The notes: generated by a model not told the origin, from the sequence alone. Positions 1-8,564 are shown, numbered from the stretch's first letter. The stretch is DNA of 64,000 nucleotides from Stenotrophomonas maltophilia R551-3 (GCF_000020665.1 NC_011071.1:2346501-2410500), one strand, 5' to 3'. Translations and numbers: made by a program.

Positions 1-246
1 GTCAGCGCGACGCTGGCCAGACAGGGCATACGCGAATCCGACGACACGGCACTGGCCGCCGAAGGTTCCGCGTTGGCAGGGGGGCGGGACGACGCCGGTC
101 GCGGCGTTGCGACGGGGACCCGCAGCGCCGGTGTAGCCAGCACCGCACTGCGGGGATTCGACGGGGTCCTGCAACTCAATCAGATCGCGGGCAGCGGCAA
201 CGACACAGCCAACGTGCTTGGCCTGGTCGTGCAGGACCGCCCGTGA
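1..246 (+). CDS. C-terminal end of a probable Fap-system secreted protein (partial)
   Basis: The reading frame is open from the left edge to the TGA at 244-246, giving the last 81 residues of a protein whose start lies outside the window. The tail is rich in Gly, Ala, Asn and Asp and ends with LQLNQIAGSGNDTANVLG. That style matches the C-termini of small secreted proteins in Fap amyloid operons. The amyloid-subunit gene follows 43 bp downstream on the same strand, so the two are probably co-transcribed. It may be a FapA/FapB/FapE-type component, but the fragment is too short to decide. Confidence 0.55.
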   Translation, partial: VSATLARQGIRESDDTALAAEGSALAGGRDDAGRGVATGTRSAGVASTALRGFDGVLQLNQIAGSGNDTANVLGLVVQDRP

Positions 247-289
247 CAACCACCCAACCGATGCACCACCTGATGAGAGAGAGGGCACC

Positions 290-1606
290 ATGAAAGCGAC
301 CGTCAAACAGACCATGCTCGCCATGGCGATTGCCACTGCCTCGACCGCCGCTGCGGCCAATGGCTGGGACAACCAGAACGCCAATGCGAACATCAACCAC
401 AACCACACCGTCAGCGAAACCCGCAACGACACCCACAACCATACCGACAACGACGTACGCAACCGCACCGTCAACGTCAATGTGCAGAAGCACAGCAACA
501 TCCAGGCCGACGAACGCAAGGAAAAGAACAACCACGGCGTCGACGTGAACCTGGAGAAGGACCTGCGCCTGAGTACCGACATCAACTTCTCCGGTGACCC
601 GAACATCACCGGCGACATTGATCTCGACTCGGCCGCCATCGCGGTGATCGACAACCGGCAGTCGATCAGCAACAACGCCACCAGCAACAGCCTTGTCACC
701 AACAGTGCCTCCATCGGCGACAGTGTCGGTGCCGGCGCTTCGGGCAACCTCGGCTTCAACGTGGTGTCCGGCGACAACAACGCCCAGGACAACGCCGCGT
801 CGCTGTCTGCGGCCGATGCATCCTTCAGCTTCGGCATGGCCGATGCCGAAGTGTTCGTGAACCAGGCCGGATTCGGCAACGCCACCATGAACTCCGGCGT
901 CACCAACGCCGCAGGCCTCGGCGGCAACGCCTTCGGTGGTGCTTCGGGCAACATCGGCGTGAACATCGCCTCGGGCAACAACAACGAGCAGAAGAACGCG
1001 CTCGCGGCCTCGGTGGCGACCACCGCAGTGGCGCAGTCGAGCATCAGCTCCAACCAGGTCTCCACCGGCAACACGGTCAGCAACGCCGGCTTCGTGCAGT
1101 CCTACACCGACACCGTGCAGGTCGGCATGCGTGGCGGCGTCAGCGGCCTGACCCTGGCCTACGGTGCCGGCACCTACCGCGGCACCGGCAACGCCTACCA
1201 GATGGCCAATTACTACCTGGACACCTGGAATGGCGAGCTACCGCACCCGGGCGGCAACAGCACCGGCCACATCGACCTGGACAACGAAATCCAGAACGCC
1301 ACGATGAACCCCAACCGGCCGGGGGTGGGCGGCCTGGGCTTCGATACGCGTGAGAGCGGTACCAGCCAGTTCGTCGAACTGGGCGTGGCCGATCTGTACG
1401 CCAGCCTCAGTGGCACGGTCAGCACCACGCGCTGGGTGAACGTCAACGCGACCAACACCTCGGCGTTGTCCGGCAGTGCCTTCTCTGGCGCCTCCGGCAA
1501 CATCGGCGTGAACGTGGCAGCGGGCACCGGCAACCTGCAGGCCAACAGCCTGGCCCTGGCTGTCGCCCAGCCCAGCACCGGTGGCGGTGGTGGCAGCGGC
1601 GAGTAA
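290..1606 (+). CDS. Fap-type functional amyloid subunit (FapB/FapC-like)
   Basis: This 438-residue protein is likely the fibre-forming subunit of a Fap amyloid. I chose the ATG at 290 because it follows a GAGAGAGGG ribosome-binding site and begins a clean signal peptide (MKATVKQTMLAMAIATASTA, cleaved after AAA). The N-terminal 90 mature residues are rich in Asn, His, Asp and Thr. Three imperfect copies of a repeat with core ASGNIGVN follow, at about residues 147-172, 215-240 and 398-425. They are separated by linkers of very different length, as in FapC. The copies end in a GxNNxQxNxA-type motif. The protein ends in a Gly-rich tail. The downstream peptidase, FapE-like and pore genes support the call. 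Whether it is the major or the nucleating subunit cannot be told. Confidence 0.72.
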   Translation: MKATVKQTMLAMAIATASTAAAANGWDNQNANANINHNHTVSETRNDTHNHTDNDVRNRTVNVNVQKHSNIQADERKEKNNHGVDVNLEKDLRLSTDINFSGDPNITGDIDLDSAAIAVIDNRQSISNNATSNSLVTNSASIGDSVGAGASGNLGFNVVSGDNNAQDNAASLSAADASFSFGMADAEVFVNQAGFGNATMNSGVTNAAGLGGNAFGGASGNIGVNIASGNNNEQKNALAASVATTAVAQSSISSNQVSTGNTVSNAGFVQSYTDTVQVGMRGGVSGLTLAYGAGTYRGTGNAYQMANYYLDTWNGELPHPGGNSTGHIDLDNEIQNATMNPNRPGVGGLGFDTRESGTSQFVELGVADLYASLSGTVSTTRWVNVNATNTSALSGSAFSGASGNIGVNVAAGTGNLQANSLALAVAQPSTGGGGGSGE

Positions 1607-1644
1607 GCGCAACACCCCGGCCGTCCGCCAATGGCCGGGTTCCC

Positions 1645-1685
1645 GGGAGCCCCTGTTCCTCCTCCCCCTTGGGACAGGGGCTCCC
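1645..1685. terminator. 12-bp perfect hairpin between amyloid subunit and peptidase genes
   Basis: GGGAGCCCCTGT at 1645-1656 is perfectly complementary to ACAGGGGCTCCC at 1674-1685, with a 17-nt pyrimidine-rich loop. No U-tract follows. It lies 39 bp after the subunit stop and 21 bp before the peptidase start. It probably acts as an attenuator or 3' stabiliser that lets the subunit be made in excess over the export proteins. Confidence 0.6.
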
Positions 1686-1705
1686 CCCTGCTGCCGGAGA
1701 ACGTG

Positions 1706-2410
1706 ATGATCCGTTGCCGCCTCTCGATGCACCTGCTCGCGATGCTGTTGCTGCTGGGTACCACTTCCGCGTCGGCGGGCGAGGTGCGCTTCAGCAGCGT
1801 ACTGCCCAATGGCGCGTTGCTGCAGCAGAAGGTGGAGAGCATGCAGGAGCGGCGCTACCGCAACGTGGTGCGCCAGCACACCGATTACAGCTGTGGGGCG
1901 GCTGCGCTGGCCACCATCCTGCGCCACGCCTACCACCTCGATACCGACGAGGCGACGGTGATCGAGGGGATGATGGGGGTCTCCGATCCCGCACTGGTGG
2001 CCGAGCGCGGCTTTTCGCTGCTCGACATCAAGCGCTACGTGGAATCGCTGGGCATGCGCGGCCGCGGCTACCGTATCGACGAATCCCGTCTGCGCACCCT
2101 GCGCGTCCCCGGCCTGGTGCTGATGGACGTGCGCGGCTTCCGCCATTTCGTGGTGCTCAAGCAGGTGCGCAACGGCATCGTGGAAGTGGCCGACCCGATC
2201 CTGGGCAACCGCAGCCTGGCGCTGCCTGAATTCCTTGCGGCCTGGCCATCACGCGCGGTGTTCGTGGTGATCGGCAGCGATTTCGATCGCAACACCGCCC
2301 TGCTGCAACCCAGCGAACGGCCCAGTGCGCGCGCGCTCTATGCGCGGCAGGGGCCGATCACCGATGCCGAACTGGTCGACTTCGGTTTCAGCCACGCCGA
2401 CCTGTTCTGA
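1706..2410 (+). CDS. fapD: C39-family peptidase of the Fap system (FapD-like)
   Basis: The product is a 234-residue exported papain-like peptidase of the C39 family. A signal peptide covers residues 1-24 (hydrophobic HLLAMLLLLGTTSASA). The catalytic Cys lies in QHTDYSCGAAALAT at about residue 60. The catalytic His is in FRHFVVLK, followed by the Asp of VADPILGN, in the usual C39 order. No ABC transporter is fused to it, as expected for FapD, which is thought to process Fap components in the periplasm. The ATG at 1706 was preferred over an adjacent GTG and over a longer upstream extension that would run through the hairpin. The FapE-like gene follows 13 bp later. Confidence 0.78.
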   Translation: MIRCRLSMHLLAMLLLLGTTSASAGEVRFSSVLPNGALLQQKVESMQERRYRNVVRQHTDYSCGAAALATILRHAYHLDTDEATVIEGMMGVSDPALVAERGFSLLDIKRYVESLGMRGRGYRIDESRLRTLRVPGLVLMDVRGFRHFVVLKQVRNGIVEVADPILGNRSLALPEFLAAWPSRAVFVVIGSDFDRNTALLQPSERPSARALYARQGPITDAELVDFGFSHADLF

Positions 2411-2423
2411 AGGAGGTTCGACC

Positions 2424-3173
2424 ATGTTCCGCCAACCGCTGATGATGGCCCTGCTGCTGGCCTTCCCTACCCTGCCCCTGCAGGCAGCAGAGGGCACGCC
2501 CGGTCGCGGCCTGAAGGAAATTCCGGACCCGGAACTGAGCCTGATGCGAGGCCGCTACACCGTGGGCGGCAACAACGTGGCCTGGTTCGGGGTGACCATG
2601 GTTTCGCAGTGGCAGGCCGGCAACGGCGCCACCCTGCAGGGCGCATTGACCCTGGCCATGGACTTCCGCGGCGGCGGTGCGCCGAAGCTGAGCTTCCAGC
2701 CCAGCGTGCATGTCACCGCTGCTGATGCGCCACTGCCGGACACCCGCGGCCGCAGCATCGACAGCAGCGGCCTGGCCAACGCCAGCGGCCTGGTGCAGAG
2801 CGTACAGGTAGCCGGCGATGGCAACGTCGCCCGCAATGTCACCACGCTGAGCGTGCGTGATGGCGAGGTGCCTTCTGCAGTGAGCGATGGCGCGCGTTCG
2901 GTCAGCGCGCAGCAGTCCGGTGCAACCGCGACCGCGGTGCTCGATGGCAACCAGGCCCGCCTGCTCCTGCAGGTGGATGGCCAGGGCCTGGTGCAGCAAT
3001 GGATACGCAACGGCAGTGTCGGCCAGGGCATTGCCCTGGCCGGTGACGGCCAGATCGCCAGCAACCAGCTGCGGCTGGAGCTGGTGCGCGACACCGTGGG
3101 CGGCAACCTGCCGTTGAGCCAGAACGTGGCCCAGGCGATTGCGCTGAACCGCGGCATGGGGCCGGGCCAGTAG
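2424..3173 (+). CDS. FapE-like secreted protein of the Fap amyloid operon
   Basis: This gene encodes 249 residues and starts at an ATG 7 nt after a strong AGGAGG. It has a signal peptide (LMMALLLAFPTLPLQAAEG). The mature part starts with a short ELSLMRGRYTVGG motif. It continues as a Gly/Ala/Ser/Val-rich domain with many alternating hydrophobic residues, suggesting beta structure, and ends LPLSQNVAQAIALNRGMGPG. The position between the C39 peptidase and the outer-membrane pore matches fapE in Pseudomonas operons. The sequence is divergent, so the assignment rests mainly on context. Confidence 0.6.
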   Translation: MFRQPLMMALLLAFPTLPLQAAEGTPGRGLKEIPDPELSLMRGRYTVGGNNVAWFGVTMVSQWQAGNGATLQGALTLAMDFRGGGAPKLSFQPSVHVTAADAPLPDTRGRSIDSSGLANASGLVQSVQVAGDGNVARNVTTLSVRDGEVPSAVSDGARSVSAQQSGATATAVLDGNQARLLLQVDGQGLVQQWIRNGSVGQGIALAGDGQIASNQLRLELVRDTVGGNLPLSQNVAQAIALNRGMGPGQ

Positions 3174-3219
3174 CGCGGCGCGGCATTGGGGGAAGCGCTT
3201 CACAACGCAGGACACGAAC

Positions 3220-4512
3220 ATGCACACCCTTCTGAGGATCACCCCGTTGGCGCTGGCGGCACTGGCGGGCACCGCGCTCGCCGCACCGCCCACAGGCGAC
3301 GACGGCGCTGACGTGCAGGCCCTGGCCAACCAGCTGGAGCAGCTGAAATCCAACTATGCACAGGAAGTGCGGCGGCTGCGCGAACTGGACATGCAGGTAC
3401 AGGCGATGCAGGCGCGATTGAGTGGCCGGGTGGGCCCAGCCACAGCCACGCCCGCCGCGCCGCTGGCCGCGGCGGCCGCCGCGGCCGTTCCACCCAGCAG
3501 CGAAGGCTACGCCAGCACCGCCGCCGAGGCGCAGCAGGCCAAGCAGGAGTCGAGGCGCAGCGTGGATGACGTCAAGCAGCAGCAATCCGCGTTGTTCTCG
3601 CGGCGCTTCACCATCGAGAACAGCCTCACCTACGCCCGCTACGACCGTAAGCAGCTCACCCTCAACGGCTTCCTTGCCCTGGACGCGATCTTCCTCGGCA
3701 ACATCGCCATCGAGAACGTCGAATCCGATTCGTTGACCTACAACGTTGCGGCTCGCTGGGGCGTCAGCCCGAACCTCACGCTGAATCTGGATGTGCCTTA
3801 CCTGGCGCGACGCACGGTCTACCAGAAGGGCGGTGCCGGTGGCGCAGCAGCGGCCATCGCGCAGGAGGAAACCAACGGCAACGGCCTGGGTGATATCGGT
3901 CTGAGTGCGAACTACCGCCTGTTCGGCGAGCGCGGCTGGCGCCCGGAAACCGTGCTCACTGCCGGCGTGACCGCGCCAACCGGGCGAGCGCCCTACGGCC
4001 TGGACTGGAAAGTGATCGAGCGCGACGACGATGACTACATCCGTTTCGCCGTGCCACGTGAGCAGCCCACCGGCAATGGCGTGTGGCAGGCCAATGTCGG
4101 CCTGTCGATGGTCAAGACCGCCGATCCGGCGATTCTGTTCGCCAACATCGGCTACGTGCACTCGATTCCGCGCGGGTTCAACGACATCGACAGCAATCCG
4201 GACACGGTCAATCCCGGCGACGTGAAGCTGGGCGGCTCGGTGTACTTCGGCGCAGGCGTGGCGTTCGCGTTCAACGAGCGCACCAGCCTCAGCCTGTCCT
4301 TCAGTGACCGCATCAGCGCCCGTGCCTCCACCCGATTCGAGGGCGGCAAGTGGATGAAGGTGATCGGCAGCGACGCCAACGCAGCGTCACTGAATCTGGG
4401 CGTGACCTATGCGCTGAACCAGCACACCACCTTGGTGACCCTGCTCGGCATCGGCCTGACCCCGGATGCGCCGGACTTCACCCTGGCGTTCAAGATTCCG
4501 TACATGCTCTAG
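3220..4512 (+). CDS. fapF: FapF-like outer-membrane amyloid secretion pore
   Basis: The protein has 430 residues and a signal peptide ending at ALAAPP. A heptad-rich helix at about residues 29-70 (VQALANQLEQLKSNYAQEV) is followed by an Ala/Pro linker. From about residue 130 to the end the sequence shows alternating beta strands typical of a barrel, closing with an aromatic-poor FKIPYML. An N-terminal trimerising coiled coil before a barrel is the layout of FapF, the gated pore that exports Fap subunits. The alternative label, a generic transporter of the phenol-degradation barrel family, describes the same fold. It is the last gene of the operon. Confidence 0.72.
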   Translation: MHTLLRITPLALAALAGTALAAPPTGDDGADVQALANQLEQLKSNYAQEVRRLRELDMQVQAMQARLSGRVGPATATPAAPLAAAAAAAVPPSSEGYASTAAEAQQAKQESRRSVDDVKQQQSALFSRRFTIENSLTYARYDRKQLTLNGFLALDAIFLGNIAIENVESDSLTYNVAARWGVSPNLTLNLDVPYLARRTVYQKGGAGGAAAAIAQEETNGNGLGDIGLSANYRLFGERGWRPETVLTAGVTAPTGRAPYGLDWKVIERDDDDYIRFAVPREQPTGNGVWQANVGLSMVKTADPAILFANIGYVHSIPRGFNDIDSNPDTVNPGDVKLGGSVYFGAGVAFAFNERTSLSLSFSDRISARASTRFEGGKWMKVIGSDANAASLNLGVTYALNQHTTLVTLLGIGLTPDAPDFTLAFKIPYML

Positions 4513-4597
4513 CGCCTGCGGCCCGGCCCGGCGATGGCGCGGCTGCGGCCCGCCGTCGTCGTCGATTCCGCCGCATCGGCACACATCCGCGCGATGA

Positions 4598-4647
4598 CCC
4601 CGCATTGCGCGTCGATTCCGCCGATTCCCGCAGTCTCCCCGTTTCTA
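4598..4647 (+). promoter_or_regulatory. Shared R-body promoter element, copy A (ahead of amidoligase-like gene)
   Basis: The box CCCCGCATT-N4-GTCGATTCC (4598-4619) is followed 22 bp later by TTTCTA (4642-4647), 54 bp before the next start codon. The same arrangement with no gaps recurs at 7468-7517 before the first rebB gene. A further copy of GTCGATTCCGCC lies exactly 50 bp upstream at 4561-4572. TTTCTA may be a -10 element; no good -35 is present, so the box may bind an activator. Confidence 0.6.
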
Positions 4648-4700
4648 GCATGCCCCTGAGCCGGCCATTCCCGGTCGCGCACTCATGCAGGGGCTTTCGC

Positions 4701-6224
4701 ATGGCAATCATCACAGAAGACAAGCGGCTTGGCTGGATCGTCAGCACGCGCCCGCAGGTCCAGGGCATCACGATTGGCAAGGGTGGCGAGGCGCTGACCG
4801 ATAACACGTATGGCATCGAGATCGAATTCTGCACGCATGACAGCGTGATCTTCGCATTCACCCATGTGGTCGCAGGTTGCTTCGACATCGTCGGAACCGA
4901 ACCGTGGAAGCTCGAATCCGATTCCGGCAACGTCTTCGAACTTGTCACGCCGCCGTTGCCTTTCGAGGCCATCGAGGACGCCTATGCCTTCAAGGAGCAG
5001 CTGGTGGCGATGCTGCAGACGTCGATTCAGCGTGCCGAGACGCAGGGCGTCAATGCCATCACGCTGGGGGACTGGGCGAAGCCGTTCGCGCTCAATCTCG
5101 TCGAGCTGCTCAGCACCCACATCAACACCCGGCGACTGAAGCTGGAGTCCGTGGCATTCAAGGCCGTCGACTACTCCGGCTGGAAGGAGGTCGGCGAAGG
5201 ATTGAACGTGGGCAATGTGGATGACGGCATCAACATTCCCGCAGCACTCCTGCGCCACAAGCTGCGCGAGCCCGACTGGGAGAGCTACACGCCGGGCATC
5301 ATCCTGGCCCGCTGCAGCAAATTCTGGTCGGAGGGCTACGCCTCGCAGATGAATCTGCCGATGACGCTGAGCGGCTATTTCCTCTACATGATGCACAAGA
5401 CCCATGACAAGAAGTACTCGCAGTCCGTCCGCATCCAGGAGGCACTCACGGGTGAGAAGGCAGGGCAGAAAATCACGGCGTGGTACTGGCGGCACGTGCT
5501 CCTTCAGGCGTGGTGCCGGTATCAACGTGCGCTCAAGCAGGAACCTCTTGCGAAGAAGCTGTTCTGCCCCGACAACATCGCCCGTTCCGCGCTGCTCTAC
5601 CTGGTCGTCGGGAAGCTTCTGACCGGAGCCCTGGCCGAACTGGGAGAGACGCCGCAACTGGCGCTGCAGCAGAAGGCTTGGGATGCCGGCTCCACCCGCG
5701 CGATCGATGCCGACGAGCCGGAGGTGACCCATAGCGAGTGGGCACCCTATCACAGCGCACTGAAGGACCTGACCGGCATCTGGCTGAAGGCGTCGCTTCT
5801 GGATGTGCTGCGCACCCAGAACCTGCAGACCTACATATGGGCCGTTACCGAGCTGCCGGACGTGCTGGCAACGCCCCAAGTATGGAAAGACGCGCTGCTG
5901 AACTGGAAAGGGATGGATCGCATCAAGGCGATGGGCTCGACCATCGAATGGACCGACCTGGAGGACTTCGCCGAGCCCGAGCGCAGGCAGATCCTCTGCG
6001 AGAAAGTCATTGAAGTTGCCACGCAGCTGGCCATCAGGCTCAAGGAGCTCGACCCCGACACGCCCGGCAAGCCGGATCTCCCGGACGAGCAGCAACGCCC
6101 GTTCCTCGACCGCCGCAACACCCCTCCTTGGGAGGCCCGCTACGACACCTTGCTTGCTCCCATTCCGCCGCGCGAGAACACGCGGCTTGAGTTCACCTAT
6201 CTGGTCGAGCATCGCAATCACTGA
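4701..6224 (+). CDS. Amidoligase-like protein of the R-body locus
   Basis: This 507-residue cytoplasmic protein has no signal or membrane segment. Residues 35-85 carry the marks of the carboxylate-amine ligase (Amidoligase_2, glutamate-cysteine-ligase fold) superfamily: YGIEIEF, then WKLESDSGNVFELVTPPL, which matches the family pattern GxEIEF ... W..xxDxS...ELVSPxL. The usual HVH motif is not evident. The remaining 370 residues are helical and not recognised. The start at 4701 follows AGGGG. An open frame extends upstream but would overlap fapF. The family forms amide bonds between peptides or amines, so it might cross-link or modify Reb proteins; that is inference. It is the first gene of the Reb locus. 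Confidence 0.62.
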   Translation: MAIITEDKRLGWIVSTRPQVQGITIGKGGEALTDNTYGIEIEFCTHDSVIFAFTHVVAGCFDIVGTEPWKLESDSGNVFELVTPPLPFEAIEDAYAFKEQLVAMLQTSIQRAETQGVNAITLGDWAKPFALNLVELLSTHINTRRLKLESVAFKAVDYSGWKEVGEGLNVGNVDDGINIPAALLRHKLREPDWESYTPGIILARCSKFWSEGYASQMNLPMTLSGYFLYMMHKTHDKKYSQSVRIQEALTGEKAGQKITAWYWRHVLLQAWCRYQRALKQEPLAKKLFCPDNIARSALLYLVVGKLLTGALAELGETPQLALQQKAWDAGSTRAIDADEPEVTHSEWAPYHSALKDLTGIWLKASLLDVLRTQNLQTYIWAVTELPDVLATPQVWKDALLNWKGMDRIKAMGSTIEWTDLEDFAEPERRQILCEKVIEVATQLAIRLKELDPDTPGKPDLPDEQQRPFLDRRNTPPWEARYDTLLAPIPPRENTRLEFTYLVEHRNH

Positions 6225-6315
6225 GCTGCCGCCCGGATCGCCGCCCGCACCGAGGCATTCCCCACGACGGATCCCTGGCTACAGATTCCTCGCTGTCCAC
6301 TACTGGAGAAACGAA

Positions 6316-7386
6316 ATGACGCAGGTCTATGCAACCCTTCGCTCAGGCAATCAGTACCTGATCGCACGCAAACAGATCACCAATGCATGGTGGAGCGGAT
6401 ATGCGGCGCCGGTCCTGGTCGCCGAAGCGGCCGCTGCGCTGGTGACGGTGGCCAATGTGGCCGCCGACGCACCGGTCGACGCCGACGCCCTCGCTGTGGC
6501 CGTCACCGCAATCAACGCCACGCTTGGCAATGCCGCTCTCGCAGCGAAATCGGCCTGGCCCGGGTTGAACCCGGCCACCGGCGCCGCTACCCGTGCGGCC
6601 ATCGATCTGGCGGTCGCGGCGGTCAGCAATGCCGGCCAGGCCCTCGACCAGCTACAGGCCGCAGTGCCAGCCGTGTTCACCGCGGTGAACCGCGCAGCGC
6701 GCATGGGCGCCGATCAGTGGCCACCGGCAGCACCGGGAGCACCGACGCCGCCGTGGGCCATGCTGACCGTGCCTGATATGGCTGTGTGGCCGATTGCGGG
6801 TCTGCAGGCTCGGGTCAACGCTGCGCTGGAGCGCATTCGCAACTGGGCCGGTACCCGGCCAGCGACGCTGGTCAACCAAGCCGGGCAATGGGCGTTGCCA
6901 GGAGGGCGCATGGGCGATGCGGAAGCCGCCGAAGACGCAGCCAGGCGAGAATTTCTGGAAGAGACGGGCATCGTGCTGGGAGCGCCCTTCGCAATGGCAT
7001 TCCATACACTGTTCCAGACCGCACCGCAGGGCCCCCAGTTCTACCTGGTGTGCTTCGACATTCCGGCCGATCAGGATATCGCGGAGCTGGCAACGAACAT
7101 CAACGTCAATCTGATGGCCCGTCCCACGTGGCTCAATCGGCCGACCGCCGGGGCGGTAGTCGACTGGGAGCTGGACATCGTCAGCACCGTGGCCCAGAAC
7201 GAGCTGAGCGCGTACCTGGGGGCGTACCAGGCCACCCGGATTCCGGAAAACTGCGTGCCGGTTCCCGTGCCCGTGCCTGTCGGGGCTGCGGCGATTGCCG
7301 CCTGGGAGTACAGGCAGCGGCGCTTCGCCGATTCCCAGTCCATCGACTGGTATCTGCGCATGGCCCGCTACATCGAACAGCAGTAG
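6316..7386 (+). CDS. Nudix hydrolase-like protein with large Ala-rich insertion
   Basis: The protein has 356 residues. A complete Nudix box, GGRMGDAEAAEDAARREF then LEETGI, lies at about residues 196-218 and fits GX5EX7REUXEEXGU with all metal-binding glutamates present. The first 26 residues (MTQVYATLRSGNQYLIARK) look like the opening strand of a Nudix fold. About 165 Ala-rich, mostly helical residues therefore appear inserted between that strand and the box. It sits 91 bp after the amidoligase-like gene and before the rebB array. Nudix enzymes hydrolyse nucleoside-diphosphate-linked compounds; the substrate here is unknown. Confidence 0.7.
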   Translation: MTQVYATLRSGNQYLIARKQITNAWWSGYAAPVLVAEAAAALVTVANVAADAPVDADALAVAVTAINATLGNAALAAKSAWPGLNPATGAATRAAIDLAVAAVSNAGQALDQLQAAVPAVFTAVNRAARMGADQWPPAAPGAPTPPWAMLTVPDMAVWPIAGLQARVNAALERIRNWAGTRPATLVNQAGQWALPGGRMGDAEAAEDAARREFLEETGIVLGAPFAMAFHTLFQTAPQGPQFYLVCFDIPADQDIAELATNINVNLMARPTWLNRPTAGAVVDWELDIVSTVAQNELSAYLGAYQATRIPENCVPVPVPVPVGAAAIAAWEYRQRRFADSQSIDWYLRMARYIEQQ

Positions 7387-7467
7387 GCAACCGACGGACG
7401 ATGCGGAGAAATCGATGGTCCGACAACGGCATCACCCGCATCGCCCCTGCCTTCTTCACACCATTTC

Positions 7468-7517
7468 CCCCGCATTCTCCGTCGATTCCACCAATCCGCC
7501 AACAACGCTTCTTTCTA
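7468..7517 (+). promoter_or_regulatory. Shared R-body promoter element, copy B (ahead of rebB array)
   Basis: CCCCGCATT-N4-GTCGATTCC (7468-7489) and TTTCTA (7512-7517) align with 4598-4647 at a constant offset of 2870. In the first 32 positions 25 match, and all 6 of the distal hexamer match. It lies in the 221-bp gap between the Nudix gene and rebB, about 90 bp before the rebB start, giving a leader of roughly 80 nt. Confidence 0.6.
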
Positions 7518-7607
7518 CTCTGCATCCACGGTGAAGCACAGGCAGTTACGCACAACGCACCGTGACGCTGGATACCACGCACTTCCACCTTTTCGCAGGA
7601 GCAGGAC

Positions 7608-7898
7608 ATGGCATTTCCAACCGCGGTAAACGACCAGATCACCGATTCGGTCACCCAGGCCAACACCAAGGTGCTGGGCGATGCGCCCGCCATGGCGGTG
7701 GGCAATCTGTACCAGGCCACCGCCCAGGCACTGGCCAACGCCGCCCACAACGCCACCAACGCGCAGCAGCAGTCCTATGTGACCGCGCAGTCGGCCACCA
7801 CCATGGGCGTGGCCACGCTGTACTCGATCGATACCGCCACCACCGCCGTAGCGAGCAAGGAAATCCTCAGCACCCGCGTCCGCGGCCTGGGTTCCTGA
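7608..7898 (+). CDS. rebB: R-body structural protein, RebB family (copy 1)
   Basis: This 96-residue protein opens with MAFPTAVNDQITDSVTQANT and continues with LGDAPAMAVGNLYQATAQAL, ANAAHNATNAQQQ and TTMGVATLYSIDTAT, the signature of the RebB family. RebB proteins polymerise in the cytoplasm into R-bodies, coiled ribbons that unroll into long needles, as described for Caedibacter. A GCAGGAG ribosome-binding site precedes the ATG. It differs from copies 2-4 mainly by a longer C-terminus (STRVRGLGS). Confidence 0.88.
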   Translation: MAFPTAVNDQITDSVTQANTKVLGDAPAMAVGNLYQATAQALANAAHNATNAQQQSYVTAQSATTMGVATLYSIDTATTAVASKEILSTRVRGLGS

Positions 7899-7941
7899 TC
7901 CGTCGTTCCGTAGCTGACCCGCCAACCTCAAGGAGCTCGAC

Positions 7942-8211
7942 ATGGCTTTTCCGACCGCAGTAAACGACCAGATCACCGATTCAGTCACCCAGGCCAACAC
8001 CAAGGTGCTGGGCGATGCCCCCGCCGTGGCCATGGGCAATCTGTACCAGGCCACCGCGCAGGCACTGGCCAACGCCGCCCACAACGCCACCAGTGCCCAG
8101 CAGCAGTCCTATGTGACTGCGCAGGCGGCCACCACCATGGGCGTAGCCACCCTGTACGCGATCGATACCGCCACCACCGGCGTGGCCACCAAGCAGATTC
8201 TCGGCGCGTGA
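7942..8211 (+). CDS. rebB: R-body structural protein, RebB family (copy 2)
   Basis: It is 89 residues long and almost identical to copy 1 up to the last ten residues, ending TKQILGA. AAGGAG lies 8 bp before the start. The gap to copy 1 is 43 bp. DNA identity with copy 1 is high across the first 250 bp, which suggests recent tandem duplication or gene conversion. Confidence 0.88.
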   Translation: MAFPTAVNDQITDSVTQANTKVLGDAPAVAMGNLYQATAQALANAAHNATSAQQQSYVTAQAATTMGVATLYAIDTATTGVATKQILGA

Positions 8212-8237
8212 TGCGCCGCCAGGCAAGGAGCTGAGCC

Positions 8238-8504
8238 ATGGCATTTCCCACGGCCGTCAACGACCAGATCACCGACTCGGTCAGCCAGGCCAACCTGCAG
8301 GTGCTGGGCGTGGCGCCGGCCACGGCGATGGGCACGCTCTACCAGGCCACCGCGCAGGCGCTGGCCAATGCCGCCCACAACGCGACGCTCGCACAGCAGC
8401 AGATGTACGTCACGGCCCAGGCCGCGACCACGATGGGCGTCGCGCTGCTCTACGCCATCGATACCGGCGCCACCGGCGCCGCCACCCGGAAGATTCTCGG
8501 CTGA
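8238..8504 (+). CDS. rebB: R-body structural protein, RebB family (copy 3)
   Basis: This is an 88-residue member of the array. It keeps MAFPTAVNDQITDSVSQAN and YQATAQALANAAHNAT, but has VLGVAPATAMGT in place of VLGDAPA and lacks the Asp seen in the other copies. AAGGAG precedes the ATG. It lies 26 bp after copy 2. Confidence 0.87.
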   Translation: MAFPTAVNDQITDSVSQANLQVLGVAPATAMGTLYQATAQALANAAHNATLAQQQMYVTAQAATTMGVALLYAIDTGATGAATRKILG

Positions 8505-8564
8505 ATCCAGTAAGTGCCGGCAGTCTCCGTTCCTGTAGTGCTGTCCATCCAAGGAGTTTCCACC

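Noticed and set aside
4350..4700. N-terminal extension of the amidoligase-like gene
   Set aside because: It overlaps fapF and the promoter element, and its residues look like noise. The ATG at 4701 has a ribosome-binding site.
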